A DNA stretch of 64,000 nucleotides, from the NCBI RefSeq assembly GCF_025823185.1, contig NZ_JACKVK010000001.1, forward strand, positions 124,001 through 188,000. The letters are read 5' to 3'. Positions 1 to 8,409 of the stretch are shown here, one piece after another. Made by a program: the position numbers and the translations under genes. Position 1 is the stretch's first letter; each line of letters opens with the position of its first letter. The DNA comes from Mycobacterium yunnanensis. GTDB lineage: Bacteria; Actinomycetota; Actinomycetes; Mycobacteriales; Mycobacteriaceae. A model generated the notes under the pieces. The model did not search any database. It was not told the origin of the DNA and worked only from the letters and a program-made list of their open reading frames with translations.

Positions 1-587
1 GCAACGCGCTCGCGGTGCGGGTCGACGTGAGCGATCCGGACTCGGCCAAGGAGATGGCCGCGCAAACCCTTTCGGAGTTCGGTGGCATCGACTACCTGGT
101 CAACAACGCCGCGATCTTCGGCGGGATGAAGCTCGACTTCCTGGTCAGCGTCGACTGGGAGTACTACAAGAAGTTCATGAGCGTGAACCTCGACGGGGCG
201 CTGTTGTGCACACGCGCGGTCTACCGAAAGATGGCCAAGCGCGGGGGCGGGGCCATCGTCAACCAGTCGTCGACCGCAGCGTGGTTGTACTCCAACTTCT
301 ACGGTCTTGCGAAGGTTGGCATCAACGGCTTGACCCAGCAGTTGGCGACCGAGCTCGGTGGCCAGAACATCCGGATCAACGCCATCGCACCCGGTCCGAT
401 CGACACCGAGGCCAATCGCAGCACGACCCCGCAGGAGATGGTCGCCGACATCGTGAAGCGAATTCCTCTGTCGCGCATGGGTGAGCCCGAGGATCTCGTC
501 GGCATGTGCCTGTTCCTGCTCTCGGATCAGGCGAAGTGGATCACGGGGCAGATCTTCAACGTCGACGGCGGACAGATCATCAGGTGA
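1..587 (+). CDS. SDR family NAD(P)-dependent oxidoreductase (5' partial)
   Basis: Short-chain dehydrogenase/reductase acting on an unidentified alcohol or ketone. The window opens inside the gene: the frame is already open at base 3, so the N-terminal glycine-rich nucleotide motif is outside. Visible are the NNAA motif (102-113), the catalytic tyrosine and lysine in YGLAK (300-314), the PGPIDT motif after the active site and a C-terminal GQIFNVDGG end typical of FabG-like SDRs. Its TGA overlaps the GTG of the next gene, so translation is probably coupled. Position and neighbours match Rv0769 of M. tuberculosis. The substrate cannot be read from the sequence. Confidence 0.9.
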   Translation, partial: NALAVRVDVSDPDSAKEMAAQTLSEFGGIDYLVNNAAIFGGMKLDFLVSVDWEYYKKFMSVNLDGALLCTRAVYRKMAKRGGGAIVNQSSTAAWLYSNFYGLAKVGINGLTQQLATELGGQNIRINAIAPGPIDTEANRSTTPQEMVADIVKRIPLSRMGEPEDLVGMCLFLLSDQAKWITGQIFNVDGGQIIR

Positions 588-1429
588 ACACCCTCGGCTA
601 CATCGGTCTGGGCAATCAAGGTGCTCCGATGGCCAAGCGCCTCGTCGACTGGCCCGGTGGACTAATCGTCTACGACGTCCGCACCGAGTCGACGGCACCA
701 CTGGCCGAGCTCGGGGCGACGGTCGCAGGCAACGTCGCCGAGGTGGCCGCCGTCGCGGACGTCATCAGCGTGACCGTGCTCACCGACGCGCAGGTTCGCG
801 ACGTGGTCGCCGAACTGGGCGCGCACGCAAAGCCTGGCACCGTCATCGCGATCCACTCCACGATCGAGCCGGAGACGGCCGCCGAGCTCGCCGAGGAATT
901 GCGTCCCCACGGGATTCACATCGTGGACGCCCCCGTCAGCGGTGGTGCCGGCGCGGCTGCCAAGGGCGAGCTGGCCGTCATGGTCGGCGCAGACGACGCG
1001 GCCTACGAGCACGTCAAACCCGTGTTCAAGCGGTGGGCGTCGATGGTGGTCCGAGCTGGTGAGCCCGGCGCGGGTACGCGAATGAAGCTGGCTCGCAACA
1101 TGTTGACGTTCATCGGCTTCGCTGCGGCGTGCGAAGCGCAGAAACTGGCGGAGGCCGCGGGCATCGACCTACAGAAGCTCGGCCGGGTGGTGCGGCACTC
1201 CGACGCCCAGAGCGGTGGGCCGGGCGCGATCATGGTTCGTGACGACACCATGCCGTTGACGGCCGACCACTTCCTACACGACATGTTCGTCCACACGCGC
1301 GGCCTGGCGGAGAAGGACCTGCGGTTGGCCCTGAGACTTGGAGAGGCCACCGGAGTGGAACTACCGCTGGCCGAGATTGCGTTGCGAGACGTGGCCGACG
1401 GCCTCGGCGTGCCGCACGAGAGGAGCTAG
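584..1429 (+). CDS. NAD(P)-dependent beta-hydroxyacid dehydrogenase (3-hydroxyisobutyrate dehydrogenase family)
   Basis: A 281-residue beta-hydroxyacid dehydrogenase. The N-terminal Rossmann motif is GLGNQGAPMAKRL; the family substrate signature is DAPVSGGAGAAAKG; the catalytic lysine is in KLARNML. GTG 584 is chosen because it sits in a GTGA overlap with the SDR stop and places the Rossmann motif at the very N-terminus; longer upstream readings only add SDR-antisense residues. The family oxidises 3-hydroxyacids or reduces semialdehydes with NAD(P). With the SDR before and a CMD-family protein after, it likely serves one catabolic route. It corresponds to Rv0770 by position. The substrate is unknown. 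Confidence 0.88.
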   Translation: MNTLGYIGLGNQGAPMAKRLVDWPGGLIVYDVRTESTAPLAELGATVAGNVAEVAAVADVISVTVLTDAQVRDVVAELGAHAKPGTVIAIHSTIEPETAAELAEELRPHGIHIVDAPVSGGAGAAAKGELAVMVGADDAAYEHVKPVFKRWASMVVRAGEPGAGTRMKLARNMLTFIGFAAACEAQKLAEAAGIDLQKLGRVVRHSDAQSGGPGAIMVRDDTMPLTADHFLHDMFVHTRGLAEKDLRLALRLGEATGVELPLAEIALRDVADGLGVPHERS

Positions 1430-1432
1430 ACG

Positions 1433-1864
1433 ATGGACGAATTGCGCCGCAAGGGCCTCGAGAAGATGAACGAGGTCTACGGCTGGGAGATGCCCAACGT
1501 CGAGGGTGACCCCTTCTTCGACCTGACGGTGGATCACCTCTTCGGCACCATCTGGACCCGGCCGGGTCTGTCGATGCGGGACAAGCGCATCATGACGCTC
1601 ACCGCTGTTGCGGCCCTGGGGAACGACGCGCTCGCCGAGATTCAGGCCAACGCCGCGATGCACAACGAGGAGATGACCGGCGACGAACTCAAGGAGATGG
1701 CCGTCTTCCTCACCCAGTACCTCGGGTTCCCCCTGGGCTCCAAGTTCGACGGCGCCGTGACGAAGGTGGTGAAGAAGCGGAGGAGGGCTGCCGAGCGGGG
1801 TGAGGGCGAGGACAAGAAGGCCAACGTCGACGCTGCGGTACAGATGCATTCGGGCGACCGATGA
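1433..1864 (+). CDS. carboxymuconolactone decarboxylase (CMD) family protein
   Basis: A 143-residue all-helical CMD-family protein. The signature RPGLSMRDKRIMTLTA is followed by a helical core and a LTQYLGFPLGSKF end matching the family's Y-x-G-x-P segment. There are no cysteines, so it is not an AhpD-type CxxC peroxidase; it resembles the gamma-carboxymuconolactone decarboxylase branch. ATG 1433 follows a GAGGAG ribosome site. The C-terminus is lysine/arginine-rich. Its stop overlaps the ATG of the next gene (ATGA), so the four genes from the SDR onward read as one operon. It matches Rv0771 by order. The reaction is not established. Confidence 0.85.
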   Translation: MDELRRKGLEKMNEVYGWEMPNVEGDPFFDLTVDHLFGTIWTRPGLSMRDKRIMTLTAVAALGNDALAEIQANAAMHNEEMTGDELKEMAVFLTQYLGFPLGSKFDGAVTKVVKKRRRAAERGEGEDKKANVDAAVQMHSGDR

Positions 1865-3087
1865 CGAGCAGGTACGCCGCGCTGTCGCGCGACGAGCTCG
1901 CCACCCTGGTGCCCGAGTTGCTGTTGATCGGCCAGCTCATCGACCGCTCGGGGATGGCGCACTGCATCAGTGCGTGGGGCCGCGACGAGATGCTGCAGAT
2001 CGCCATCGAGGAGTGGGCGGCGTCCAGTCCGCTGTACACCAAGCGAATGCAGAAGGCGCTCAAGTATGAAGGGGTGGACATCTTCACGCTCTTCAAGGGT
2101 CTGCAGCTCGACATCGGTGCGCCACCACAGTTCATGGACTTCCGCTACACCGTGCACGACCGGTGGCACGGCGAGTTCCACCTGGACCACTGCGGTGCGC
2201 TGCTCGACGTCGAGCCGATGGGTGACGACTACGTGCACGGCATGTGTCATGACATCGAGGACCCGACGTTCGACGCCACGGCCCTGGCCACCAACCGCAA
2301 GGCCCAGGTGCGTCCGATCCACCGGCCACCACGAGTGCCGGCCGGCCGCACGCCGCACTGCGCGTGGACGGTCATCATCGACGAGTCCTACCCCGAGGTT
2401 CCCTTCATTCCGGCGATGGACGTCGTCGCCGCGAGCCGCGCCCATGCCTGCGAGCTCGATCCGATCGATCCAGACGACGAAGGGGCGGCCGACTACTCCG
2501 GCGAGCTGCTCGCCGACGTCGACTTCGGCGCGTTCTCGCATTCGGCACTGGTGCGCATCGCCGACGAGGTCTGCTTGCAGATGCACCTGCTGGTGCTGTC
2601 CTTCACGCTCGCGGTGGCGGCTCGCGCGAAGGACGACGTGGCCCTGCAGGAGTCGGTCCGCTACAAGCAGCTGATCGGGATCGCCGGGGTGGCCGCCGAG
2701 CGCATCCACCGGGCACTTGGTCTCTCGCGTGACGCCGAGGGTGCGCTGAGGGTGCTGGAACTGCACCCGCTGTTGAATCCGGCGGCGTACGTGTCGGTCG
2801 AGGTGAGTCCGGAGTCCCTTCGCGTTCGGCCGTCACCCGCCCACGAGGACGGCGCCTGGATCTCGCTGGTGTCGCCGGTCGCGGACCTGCCACTGCAAGC
2901 CGTCGTCCAGGCCGTCGACCCGCACCTGCGAGCCGAGGTGTCCGGCACCGAGACCGACTGGACCGTGCGCGTGATCGAAACCGACTCTCCGGCGAAGGAA
3001 CTCGGTGAAGTCGCCGTCACGAAGTTCTCCGGCGGGGCGAACTGGGTGTTCCAGGAGCGAAAGTCGTTGCCACTCACGGTGGTGTGA
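1861..3087 (+). CDS. conserved hypothetical protein of the SDR/CMD operon
   Basis: I do not recognise this 408-residue soluble protein. The N-terminal half is helical. A central stretch carries closely placed polar residues: H-x-x-H-C in FHLDHCG, then MGDDYVHGMCHDIEDPTFDATA with a second Cys-His. A further acidic stretch follows, and a C-terminal half looks mixed alpha/beta. The spaced His/Cys/Asp residues could bind a metal or cofactor (inference). No signal peptide or membrane span is visible. It is coupled to the CMD gene by an ATGA overlap and its end overlaps the convergent TetR gene by 14 bases. In M. tuberculosis purD follows the CMD gene directly, so this gene is an addition here. Confidence 0.75.
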   Translation: MTSRYAALSRDELATLVPELLLIGQLIDRSGMAHCISAWGRDEMLQIAIEEWAASSPLYTKRMQKALKYEGVDIFTLFKGLQLDIGAPPQFMDFRYTVHDRWHGEFHLDHCGALLDVEPMGDDYVHGMCHDIEDPTFDATALATNRKAQVRPIHRPPRVPAGRTPHCAWTVIIDESYPEVPFIPAMDVVAASRAHACELDPIDPDDEGAADYSGELLADVDFGAFSHSALVRIADEVCLQMHLLVLSFTLAVAARAKDDVALQESVRYKQLIGIAGVAAERIHRALGLSRDAEGALRVLELHPLLNPAAYVSVEVSPESLRVRPSPAHEDGAWISLVSPVADLPLQAVVQAVDPHLRAEVSGTETDWTVRVIETDSPAKELGEVAVTKFSGGANWVFQERKSLPLTVV

Positions 3088-3685
3088 GCGGACCAGGCAC
3101 GATTGGGCCGGCGACCCACCGTCTGAGGTAATCGCGCAGCGCCTCACCCGAGCGGGGCGGCCGACCGGGGTCGATGACGAACGACTGGATGATCCGCAGC
3201 AGGTACTCGGCGAGCTCGTCGAGATCCGTCTCGGAGAAGCCGCACCCCGGCCAGTCCACGTCGAACCGGCGCAGCATCGCGTTGGCGAAACGGAGGGCGA
3301 CGTCCGAGGTCACCGAGGCCGTGTGCTCGTCGGCGCGGCCCGGCGCGATCAGCAGGCCGATGTGCTTGTCCTCGGGCAGCCATTCCAGTGCGGTTGCGAT
3401 GGCCTCGGTGACGGCGTCGAGCGGGTCGGTGCGTCCCCGCAGGTGCTCGGCCAGCCGCTCGAGGAAGTCGTCGGCGGCGTGCACGGCGGCGGCTACCAGC
3501 AAGGCTTCGGTGCTGGCGAAGTACCGGTAGACGGTTTGCCGGGTGACCCCGAGGGTGCGGGCGACGTCGGCGATGCCGATGTCGGCGCCGCGTTCGTCGA
3601 TGGCCTTGCTCGCGGCATCGAGAATTCGGGTTACGGCCTCGTCGTCGGTCGCGGGCGCCGATCCCGACCAGCCATGGGTGCGCAC
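3074..3685 (-). CDS. TetR family transcriptional regulator
   Basis: A 203-residue TetR repressor. The helix-turn-helix lies near the N-terminus (IADVARTLGVTRQTVYRYF) and a variable ligand-binding helical domain follows. I take GTG 3685, which opens about 45 bases past the P450 stop; TTG 3691 is an alternative. Reading further upstream would run into the P450 gene. It follows the P450 gene on the same strand, so it probably regulates that gene and perhaps the convergent SDR operon. In M. tuberculosis a similar TetR/P450 pair (Rv0767c/Rv0766c) sits near the SDR genes but in a different arrangement. The ligand is unknown. Confidence 0.85.
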   Translation of the reverse strand: MRTHGWSGSAPATDDEAVTRILDAASKAIDERGADIGIADVARTLGVTRQTVYRYFASTEALLVAAAVHAADDFLERLAEHLRGRTDPLDAVTEAIATALEWLPEDKHIGLLIAPGRADEHTASVTSDVALRFANAMLRRFDVDWPGCGFSETDLDELAEYLLRIIQSFVIDPGRPPRSGEALRDYLRRWVAGPIVPGPLTPP

Positions 3686-3728
3686 GAGCAAATCGTAACC
3701 GGGGCCTTGAGAAGCCCGGCCAGCCCGG

Positions 3729-4970
3729 TCAGCCCCGGTAGGCGACCGGCAGCTCCTTGACACCGTTGATCCATCCCGACCGGAGCCGTTGCGGTTCGGC
3801 CACTTTGGCGATGTCGGGAATCTGGTCGGCCAGCTCGTCGAAGATCAGCTTGATCTCCATGCGGGCCAGGTTGGCGCCGATGCAGAAGTGGGCGCCGTTG
3901 CCTCCGAAGGCCAGGTGCGGGTTGGGGTTGCGCATGATGTCGAACTCGAAGGGCCGCTCGAAGACGGCCTCGTCGAAGTTGGCGGAGCTGTAGAAGAGAC
4001 CGGCCCGCTGGCCTTCGGCGATCGTCACGTCGCCGAACCTCACGTCGGCCAGGGCGGTCCGTTGGAAGCAGTGCACCGGGGTGGCCCACCGAACGATTTC
4101 GTCGACCGCGGTCGCGGGCCGCTCGGTCTTGAACAGCTCCCACTGGTCCGGGTTGTCGAAGAACGCGTTCATGCCGTGCGTCATGGCGTTGCGGGTGGTC
4201 TCGTTGCCCGCCACGGCGAGCAGGATGACGAAGAACGCGAATTCGACATCGTCCAGCGGTTTTCCGGTTTCGGTGTCCTCGGCTTGGATCAGTCGGGTGA
4301 CGATGTCATCGGCCGGTTGGCGGCGGCGCTCCTCGGCCATGGTGTACGCGTAGCCCATCAGCTCGGCGTTGGCGGTCGTGGGGTCGGCGTCGAAGTCGGG
4401 GTCGTCGGTGTTGATGACGCTGTTGCTCCAGTGAAACAGCCGCTCGCGGTCGGCTTCCGGCACGCCGATCAGGTCGGCGATGGCCAGCAGCGGAAGGCGG
4501 GTGGCGACGTCGGCGACGAAGTCGCCGTGATCCTTGGCGGCGGCGTTTGCGACGATCTCGCGCGCTGCGACCGCGAGTTTCTCCTCGAGCGTCGCGACCG
4601 CGCGCGGGGTGAAGAGGCGGGAGACGATCTTGCGTAGCCGGGTGTGCTCGGGTGCGTCGTGGTTGATCAGCAGTGCCTTGGTCAAGTCGAGCTGCTCGGC
4701 GGTGACGCCCTCGGGTAGCCGCATGACCGCACCCTTGCGGTTGGTCGACCACAGGTCGCCGTTGCGCGAGATGGCCTTGATGTCCTCGTGCCTGCTGATC
4801 ACCCAGTAGCCGCCGTCGTCGAAGATCGACTCTTGCTGCTCGTTCCACCAAACCGGAGCGGTCTTGCGGAGCTGGGCGAATTCGTCGACCGGGATGCCGC
4901 GGACCAGGACGTCGGGGTCGGTGAAGTCATACCCGGCCCCGAAGGGACATGCGCTCTGCGTGGTCGCCAT
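3729..4970 (-). CDS. cytochrome P450, CYP125-like
   Basis: A 413-residue class I bacterial P450. It shows the I-helix motif AGNETTRN, the ExxR motif in EIVRWATP and the heme-cysteine loop [11 protein letters not shown]. Long stretches, such as [20 protein letters not shown] and ERLRSGW near the end, resemble the CYP125 steroid C26/C27 hydroxylases I remember from mycobacteria, so a sterol or related side chain is a plausible substrate (inference). ATG 4970 ([11 protein letters not shown]) is preferred; ATG 4982 would add four residues. Redox partners (ferredoxin, reductase) are not encoded nearby. It is transcribed with the TetR gene downstream and divergently from purD. Confidence 0.9.
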   Translation of the reverse strand: MATTQSACPFGAGYDFTDPDVLVRGIPVDEFAQLRKTAPVWWNEQQESIFDDGGYWVISRHEDIKAISRNGDLWSTNRKGAVMRLPEGVTAEQLDLTKALLINHDAPEHTRLRKIVSRLFTPRAVATLEEKLAVAAREIVANAAAKDHGDFVADVATRLPLLAIADLIGVPEADRERLFHWSNSVINTDDPDFDADPTTANAELMGYAYTMAEERRRQPADDIVTRLIQAEDTETGKPLDDVEFAFFVILLAVAGNETTRNAMTHGMNAFFDNPDQWELFKTERPATAVDEIVRWATPVHCFQRTALADVRFGDVTIAEGQRAGLFYSSANFDEAVFERPFEFDIMRNPNPHLAFGGNGAHFCIGANLARMEIKLIFDELADQIPDIAKVAEPQRLRSGWINGVKELPVAYRG

Positions 4971-5020
4971 GACCGAGACCATACATCTGATTGGCAAGTG
5001 TATGGCCGAATTCGGGGGTT

Positions 5021-5026
5021 TAGGGT
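5021..5026 (+). promoter_or_regulatory. -10 hexamer for leaderless purD mRNA
   Basis: TAGGGT fits the mycobacterial TANNNT -10 consensus and ends 7 bases before the purD GTG, so transcription would start at or next to the start codon. There is no good ribosome site before that GTG, which agrees with a leaderless mRNA. No convincing -35 is seen. Confidence 0.55.
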
Positions 5027-5033
5027 TACCACC

Positions 5034-6302
5034 GTGCGCGTCCTCGTGATCGGATCCGGAGCCCGTGAACATGCGTTGTTGCTCGCCCTGCGTCGAGATC
5101 CCGAGGTGGACGCCCTGGCCGTCGCGCCAGGCAATGCCGGCACGGCGTCGGTCGCCGAGCAGCACGACGTCGACGTCACCTCGGCTGACGAGGTGGTGAA
5201 GCTGGCCAAGCGCACCGAGTCCGACCTCGTCGTCATAGGACCCGAGGTGCCGCTGGTCCTCGGCGTCGCCGACGCCCTGCGCGCGGCGGGCATCGCGTGC
5301 TTCGGTCCCTCCAAGGACGCCGCCCGCATCGAGGGGTCGAAATCCTTCGCCAAGGACGTGATGGATGCCGCGGGTGTGCGCACCGCGCGCAGCGAGATCG
5401 TCGACAATCCCGCTCGTCTGGACGCCGCGCTGGACCGGTTCGGCCCGCCCTCCGGTGACGAGGCCTGGGTGGTCAAGGACGACGGCCTGGCTGCAGGCAA
5501 GGGCGTGGTCGTAACCGCTGACCGCGACACCGCCCGCGCGCACGCCGCCAGCCTCCTGGATTCCGGGCATCCCGTGCTGCTCGAGTCCTTCCTCGACGGT
5601 CCGGAGGTCTCGCTCTTCTGCGTCGTCGACGGGGAGACGGTGGTGCCGCTGCTACCCGCGCAGGACTTCAAGCGGGTCGGGGACGGGGATGCCGGACCGA
5701 ACACCGGGGGCATGGGCGCCTACACCCCGCTGCCCTGGCTGCCCGTCGAGGTCCTGACGAGCATCGTCGACGACGTCGTCACACCGGTGGCCGCGGAACT
5801 GGTCGCCCGTGGCTGCCCATTCTCGGGCCTGCTCTACGCCGGATTGGCGATCACCTCACGCGGCCCGGCCGTGGTCGAGTTCAATTGCCGCTTTGGCGAT
5901 CCCGAGACTCAAGCCGTGCTGGCGCTGCTGGAGAGCCCCCTTGGGCAGCTGCTACACGCCGCCGCCGTCGGCGAGCTGGCCGGTCAGCCCGCGCTTCGGT
6001 GGGCCGACGGTGCGGCCGTCGCGGTGGTGCTGGCCGCCGAGAACTACCCGGGGCGGCCTCGGGTTGGGGACGTCATCACGGGGTCGGATGCGCCCGGCGT
6101 GCTGCACGCGGGTACCGCTCGCCGCGAGGACGGGACCGTCGTGTCGTCGGGCGGTCGGGTGCTCTCCGCCGTCGGCACCGGTGCGGACCTCGTCGCCGCC
6201 CGCGACGCGGCCTACGCCGTCATGGCCGGAATACGATTGCCCGGCAGTCACTTTCGCACCGACATCGGATTGGCGGCCGCCGAAGGGCGGATCGGCGTCT
6301 AG
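5034..6302 (+). CDS. purD: phosphoribosylamine--glycine ligase
   Basis: GAR synthetase, step 2 of de novo purine synthesis: phosphoribosylamine + glycine + ATP gives GAR. The 422-residue length is normal for PurD. Visible are the start [15 protein letters not shown], the ATP-grasp region with [14 protein letters not shown], the PurD signature [11 protein letters not shown] near residue 290, and the C-terminal PurD domain. GTG 5034 gives exactly the family N-terminus; the open frame extends upstream only into sequence antisense to the P450. A -10 hexamer 7 bases upstream suggests leaderless transcription. It matches Rv0772. Confidence 0.97.
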   Translation: MRVLVIGSGAREHALLLALRRDPEVDALAVAPGNAGTASVAEQHDVDVTSADEVVKLAKRTESDLVVIGPEVPLVLGVADALRAAGIACFGPSKDAARIEGSKSFAKDVMDAAGVRTARSEIVDNPARLDAALDRFGPPSGDEAWVVKDDGLAAGKGVVVTADRDTARAHAASLLDSGHPVLLESFLDGPEVSLFCVVDGETVVPLLPAQDFKRVGDGDAGPNTGGMGAYTPLPWLPVEVLTSIVDDVVTPVAAELVARGCPFSGLLYAGLAITSRGPAVVEFNCRFGDPETQAVLALLESPLGQLLHAAAVGELAGQPALRWADGAAVAVVLAAENYPGRPRVGDVITGSDAPGVLHAGTARREDGTVVSSGGRVLSAVGTGADLVAARDAAYAVMAGIRLPGSHFRTDIGLAAAEGRIGV

Positions 6303-7208
6303 CTACGCGACGAGAAGCGGTGCCATCCAGGCGATTTCCCCCGGGAGCTGAGAACTCCAGAACGCGCCGTCGTGACCGCCCGGGGAGAATCCGCCCGAGG
6401 GAGGGTTGGGTAGCTGCCCGATGAACTGCTTCGTGGCGGCGTAGAACGGATCGCTGTCACCGCAGTCGATCCTGATCGGAATGGATCCCAGGTTCGGCAG
6501 CCCCCACACGCTGTTGGCGGCGTAGTCGGCCGCACCGTCGAAGGCGCCGGGTGCGGTGGCGTCCGACGAGGTCCACAGTGCGGGGCTGACCGCGCAGATC
6601 GCCGCGGTACGCGCGGGGCCGAGTCGCGACCCGAGCAGGAGCGCGCCGTAACCGCCCATCGACCAGCCCAGGAATCCGACGCGCGAGACGTCCAACCCCT
6701 GCTGGCCGAGCAGGGGGATCAACTCGTCGAGCACCATCGAGCCGGAGTCCTCCCCGGAGGCCCTGGCATGCCAGTAGCCGCCACCACCGTCGACGGCCAC
6801 GACGGCGAACGGGGGAATGCCCGAGGCGACGGCCTGGGCGAGGCCCTGCTCCACACCGCCTGCCATCACACCTGCTGCGTCCTGACCCTTGCCATGCAAA
6901 GCGATGACGGGACGAAGGGGACCGGTTTGGCCGGGCGGCCTGGCGATCGCCCAATTGGTCGTCACCCCGCCACGGGCTGCCGAGACGAACGACCCCGTGA
7001 CGTAGGTGGGTGCCGGGGCTGCCGGCTCCAGCGGCACCGGGGGTGGTGCCAGCGGTGCACCGATCCCCGTCATCGCAACGGGCGGCTGCGTCGCCGACGG
7101 CGGACTCGGCGTCGAGCCAAGGGCGTACGCGCCCGCGGCACCCGCGGCCACTCCGGCACCGAGGCGCAGGACGGCGCGACGGCTCAGATTGGGCATGCGC
7201 GCCATCAT
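6303..7208 (-). CDS. Tat-exported alpha/beta-hydrolase esterase
   Basis: A 301-residue secreted esterase of the esterase D/antigen 85-like alpha/beta-hydrolase fold. The N-terminus carries a twin-arginine signal (SRRAVLRLG) followed by a hydrophobic Ala/Gly run and a Pro/Ala-rich linker. The nucleophile elbow is GWSMGG; the likely acid is in DCGDSDPFY and the base in GGHDGAFW. ATG 7208 is chosen because it overlaps the stop of the upstream DoxX gene as ATGA; ATGs at 7205 and 7196 also fit. It is convergent with purD. It looks like the relative of Rv0774c. The substrate is unknown; a cell-envelope lipid ester is plausible. Confidence 0.85.
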   Translation of the reverse strand: MMARMPNLSRRAVLRLGAGVAAGAAGAYALGSTPSPPSATQPPVAMTGIGAPLAPPPVPLEPAAPAPTYVTGSFVSAARGGVTTNWAIARPPGQTGPLRPVIALHGKGQDAAGVMAGGVEQGLAQAVASGIPPFAVVAVDGGGGYWHARASGEDSGSMVLDELIPLLGQQGLDVSRVGFLGWSMGGYGALLLGSRLGPARTAAICAVSPALWTSSDATAPGAFDGAADYAANSVWGLPNLGSIPIRIDCGDSDPFYAATKQFIGQLPNPPSGGFSPGGHDGAFWSSQLPGEIAWMAPLLVA

Positions 7209-7654
7209 GCCACCGGTGCCTCTGGCGGCCGCCGCCGCAGCGCGGACCACGCACCGGTGCACCAGAGCGCCCACACCACCAGCAGCGGTTGAAAGAGCAA
7301 CCGGACACCCCGGGACAGGTCGGAGTCCAAGCCGAACGCAGGACTGTGGGTGAGGAATTGCGAGACGTTGCCGGGGAAGACGACCACGAACAAGGCAGCG
7401 GCTGCCCAGCCCAGGACGACGCGGTGCCGCGGCACCACCACGAGGGCAATGCCGAGGACGATCTCGACGATGCCCGAGGCGATGATCACGAAGGTGGCGT
7501 TCAACGGCAGCCACGGCGGAATCTGGGCGTAGAACGCGTGCCGGGCGAAGGTCAGATGGCTAGTGCCGGCGAAGACGAGGGCAGCGCCCAGCAGCACCCG
7601 GCCCAGTACGCGCGGGACGGATGTGGCGGGTGGGTTCGCCGCGGATGAGTGCAC
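7205..7654 (-). CDS. DoxX-like membrane protein
   Basis: A 149-residue integral membrane protein with about four transmembrane helices in the DoxX/MauE arrangement: the first helix at VLGRVLLGAALVFAG, a middle pair around residues 50-95, and a final helix at LLFQPLLVVWALW. The C-terminus is Arg/Pro-rich and presumably cytoplasmic. GTG 7654 is preceded by an AAAGG ribosome site. It is translationally coupled to the esterase downstream and diverges from a TetR gene 69 bases away, its likely regulator. DoxX proteins have redox or membrane-integrity roles in some bacteria; its role here is unknown. Confidence 0.8.
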   Translation of the reverse strand: MHSSAANPPATSVPRVLGRVLLGAALVFAGTSHLTFARHAFYAQIPPWLPLNATFVIIASGIVEIVLGIALVVVPRHRVVLGWAAAALFVVVFPGNVSQFLTHSPAFGLDSDLSRGVRLLFQPLLVVWALWCTGAWSALRRRPPEAPVA

Positions 7655-7723
7655 GGTCGCCTTTCGGTCGTGGAATCTCGTAGTTGGTCGAAAGCCCCAT
7701 ACCGCCGAGCCGTTGCTGGCAGC

Positions 7724-8335
7724 ATGCAACACGTGACGGCAGCGGTCACCCCCAAGGGTGAGAGGCGACGGTACGCGCTGGTCAGCGCGGCCGCCGAGCT
7801 GTTGTGCGAGGGCGGCTTCGACGCGGTCCGGCACCGCGCCGTGGCCCGTCGAGCCGGTCTGCCACTGGCCTCCACGACCTACTACTTCTCCTCCCTCGAC
7901 GACCTCGTCGAGCGGGCCGTCGAGTACGTCGGCATCCGAGACGCCGAGATCCTGGACTCCCGAGTCGCGGCTCTTCCGCGCCGCCGCCGTGGCGCCGAGT
8001 CGACCGCCGACGTCCTCGTCGACTTCCTGGTCGGCGACGGCCCCGACACCCGGGTCTCCGAGCAGTTGATCTCCCGCTACGAGCGCTACATCGCGTGCGC
8101 GCGCCAACCAGGTCTCCGCGACGTCCAGCGCCGCATCATGAAGCAGCGGACCGACGCCGTCGTCGAGGTGGTCGAGAGGTCGGGTCGGTCAGTGCGAGCC
8201 GAGCTGATGACCGCGTTGGTGTGTGCCGTCGACGGCGCGGTCGTGGCGTCCCTCGTCGGCGTCGGGGACGGTCCGAGGGCCGCCGCGCGCGCCACGCTCG
8301 TCGACGTCATCGACGTGCTGGCGCCCTTCGGCTGA
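7724..8335 (+). CDS. TetR family transcriptional regulator
   Basis: A 203-residue TetR regulator. The DNA-binding region has a typical helix-turn-helix (HRAVARRAGLPLASTTYYF) near residues 30-55. The C-terminal ligand domain contains LISRYERYIACARQPGLRD and an alanine/valine-rich dimer helix. ATG 7724 gives a short leader before the HTH; GTG 7733 is an alternative. It diverges from the DoxX-esterase operon, so that pair and itself are the obvious targets. It matches the position of Rv0775. No operator repeat could be fixed by eye in the 69-base gap. Confidence 0.85.
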   Translation: MQHVTAAVTPKGERRRYALVSAAAELLCEGGFDAVRHRAVARRAGLPLASTTYYFSSLDDLVERAVEYVGIRDAEILDSRVAALPRRRRGAESTADVLVDFLVGDGPDTRVSEQLISRYERYIACARQPGLRDVQRRIMKQRTDAVVEVVERSGRSVRAELMTALVCAVDGAVVASLVGVGDGPRAAARATLVDVIDVLAPFG

Positions 8336-8409
8336 GATAGTCGTGCGTGCTCGAGCATTTCCTGTAATGGTTGGACCTGCGATTCACAGCTGACTATCAG
8401 GGAGGCGTC

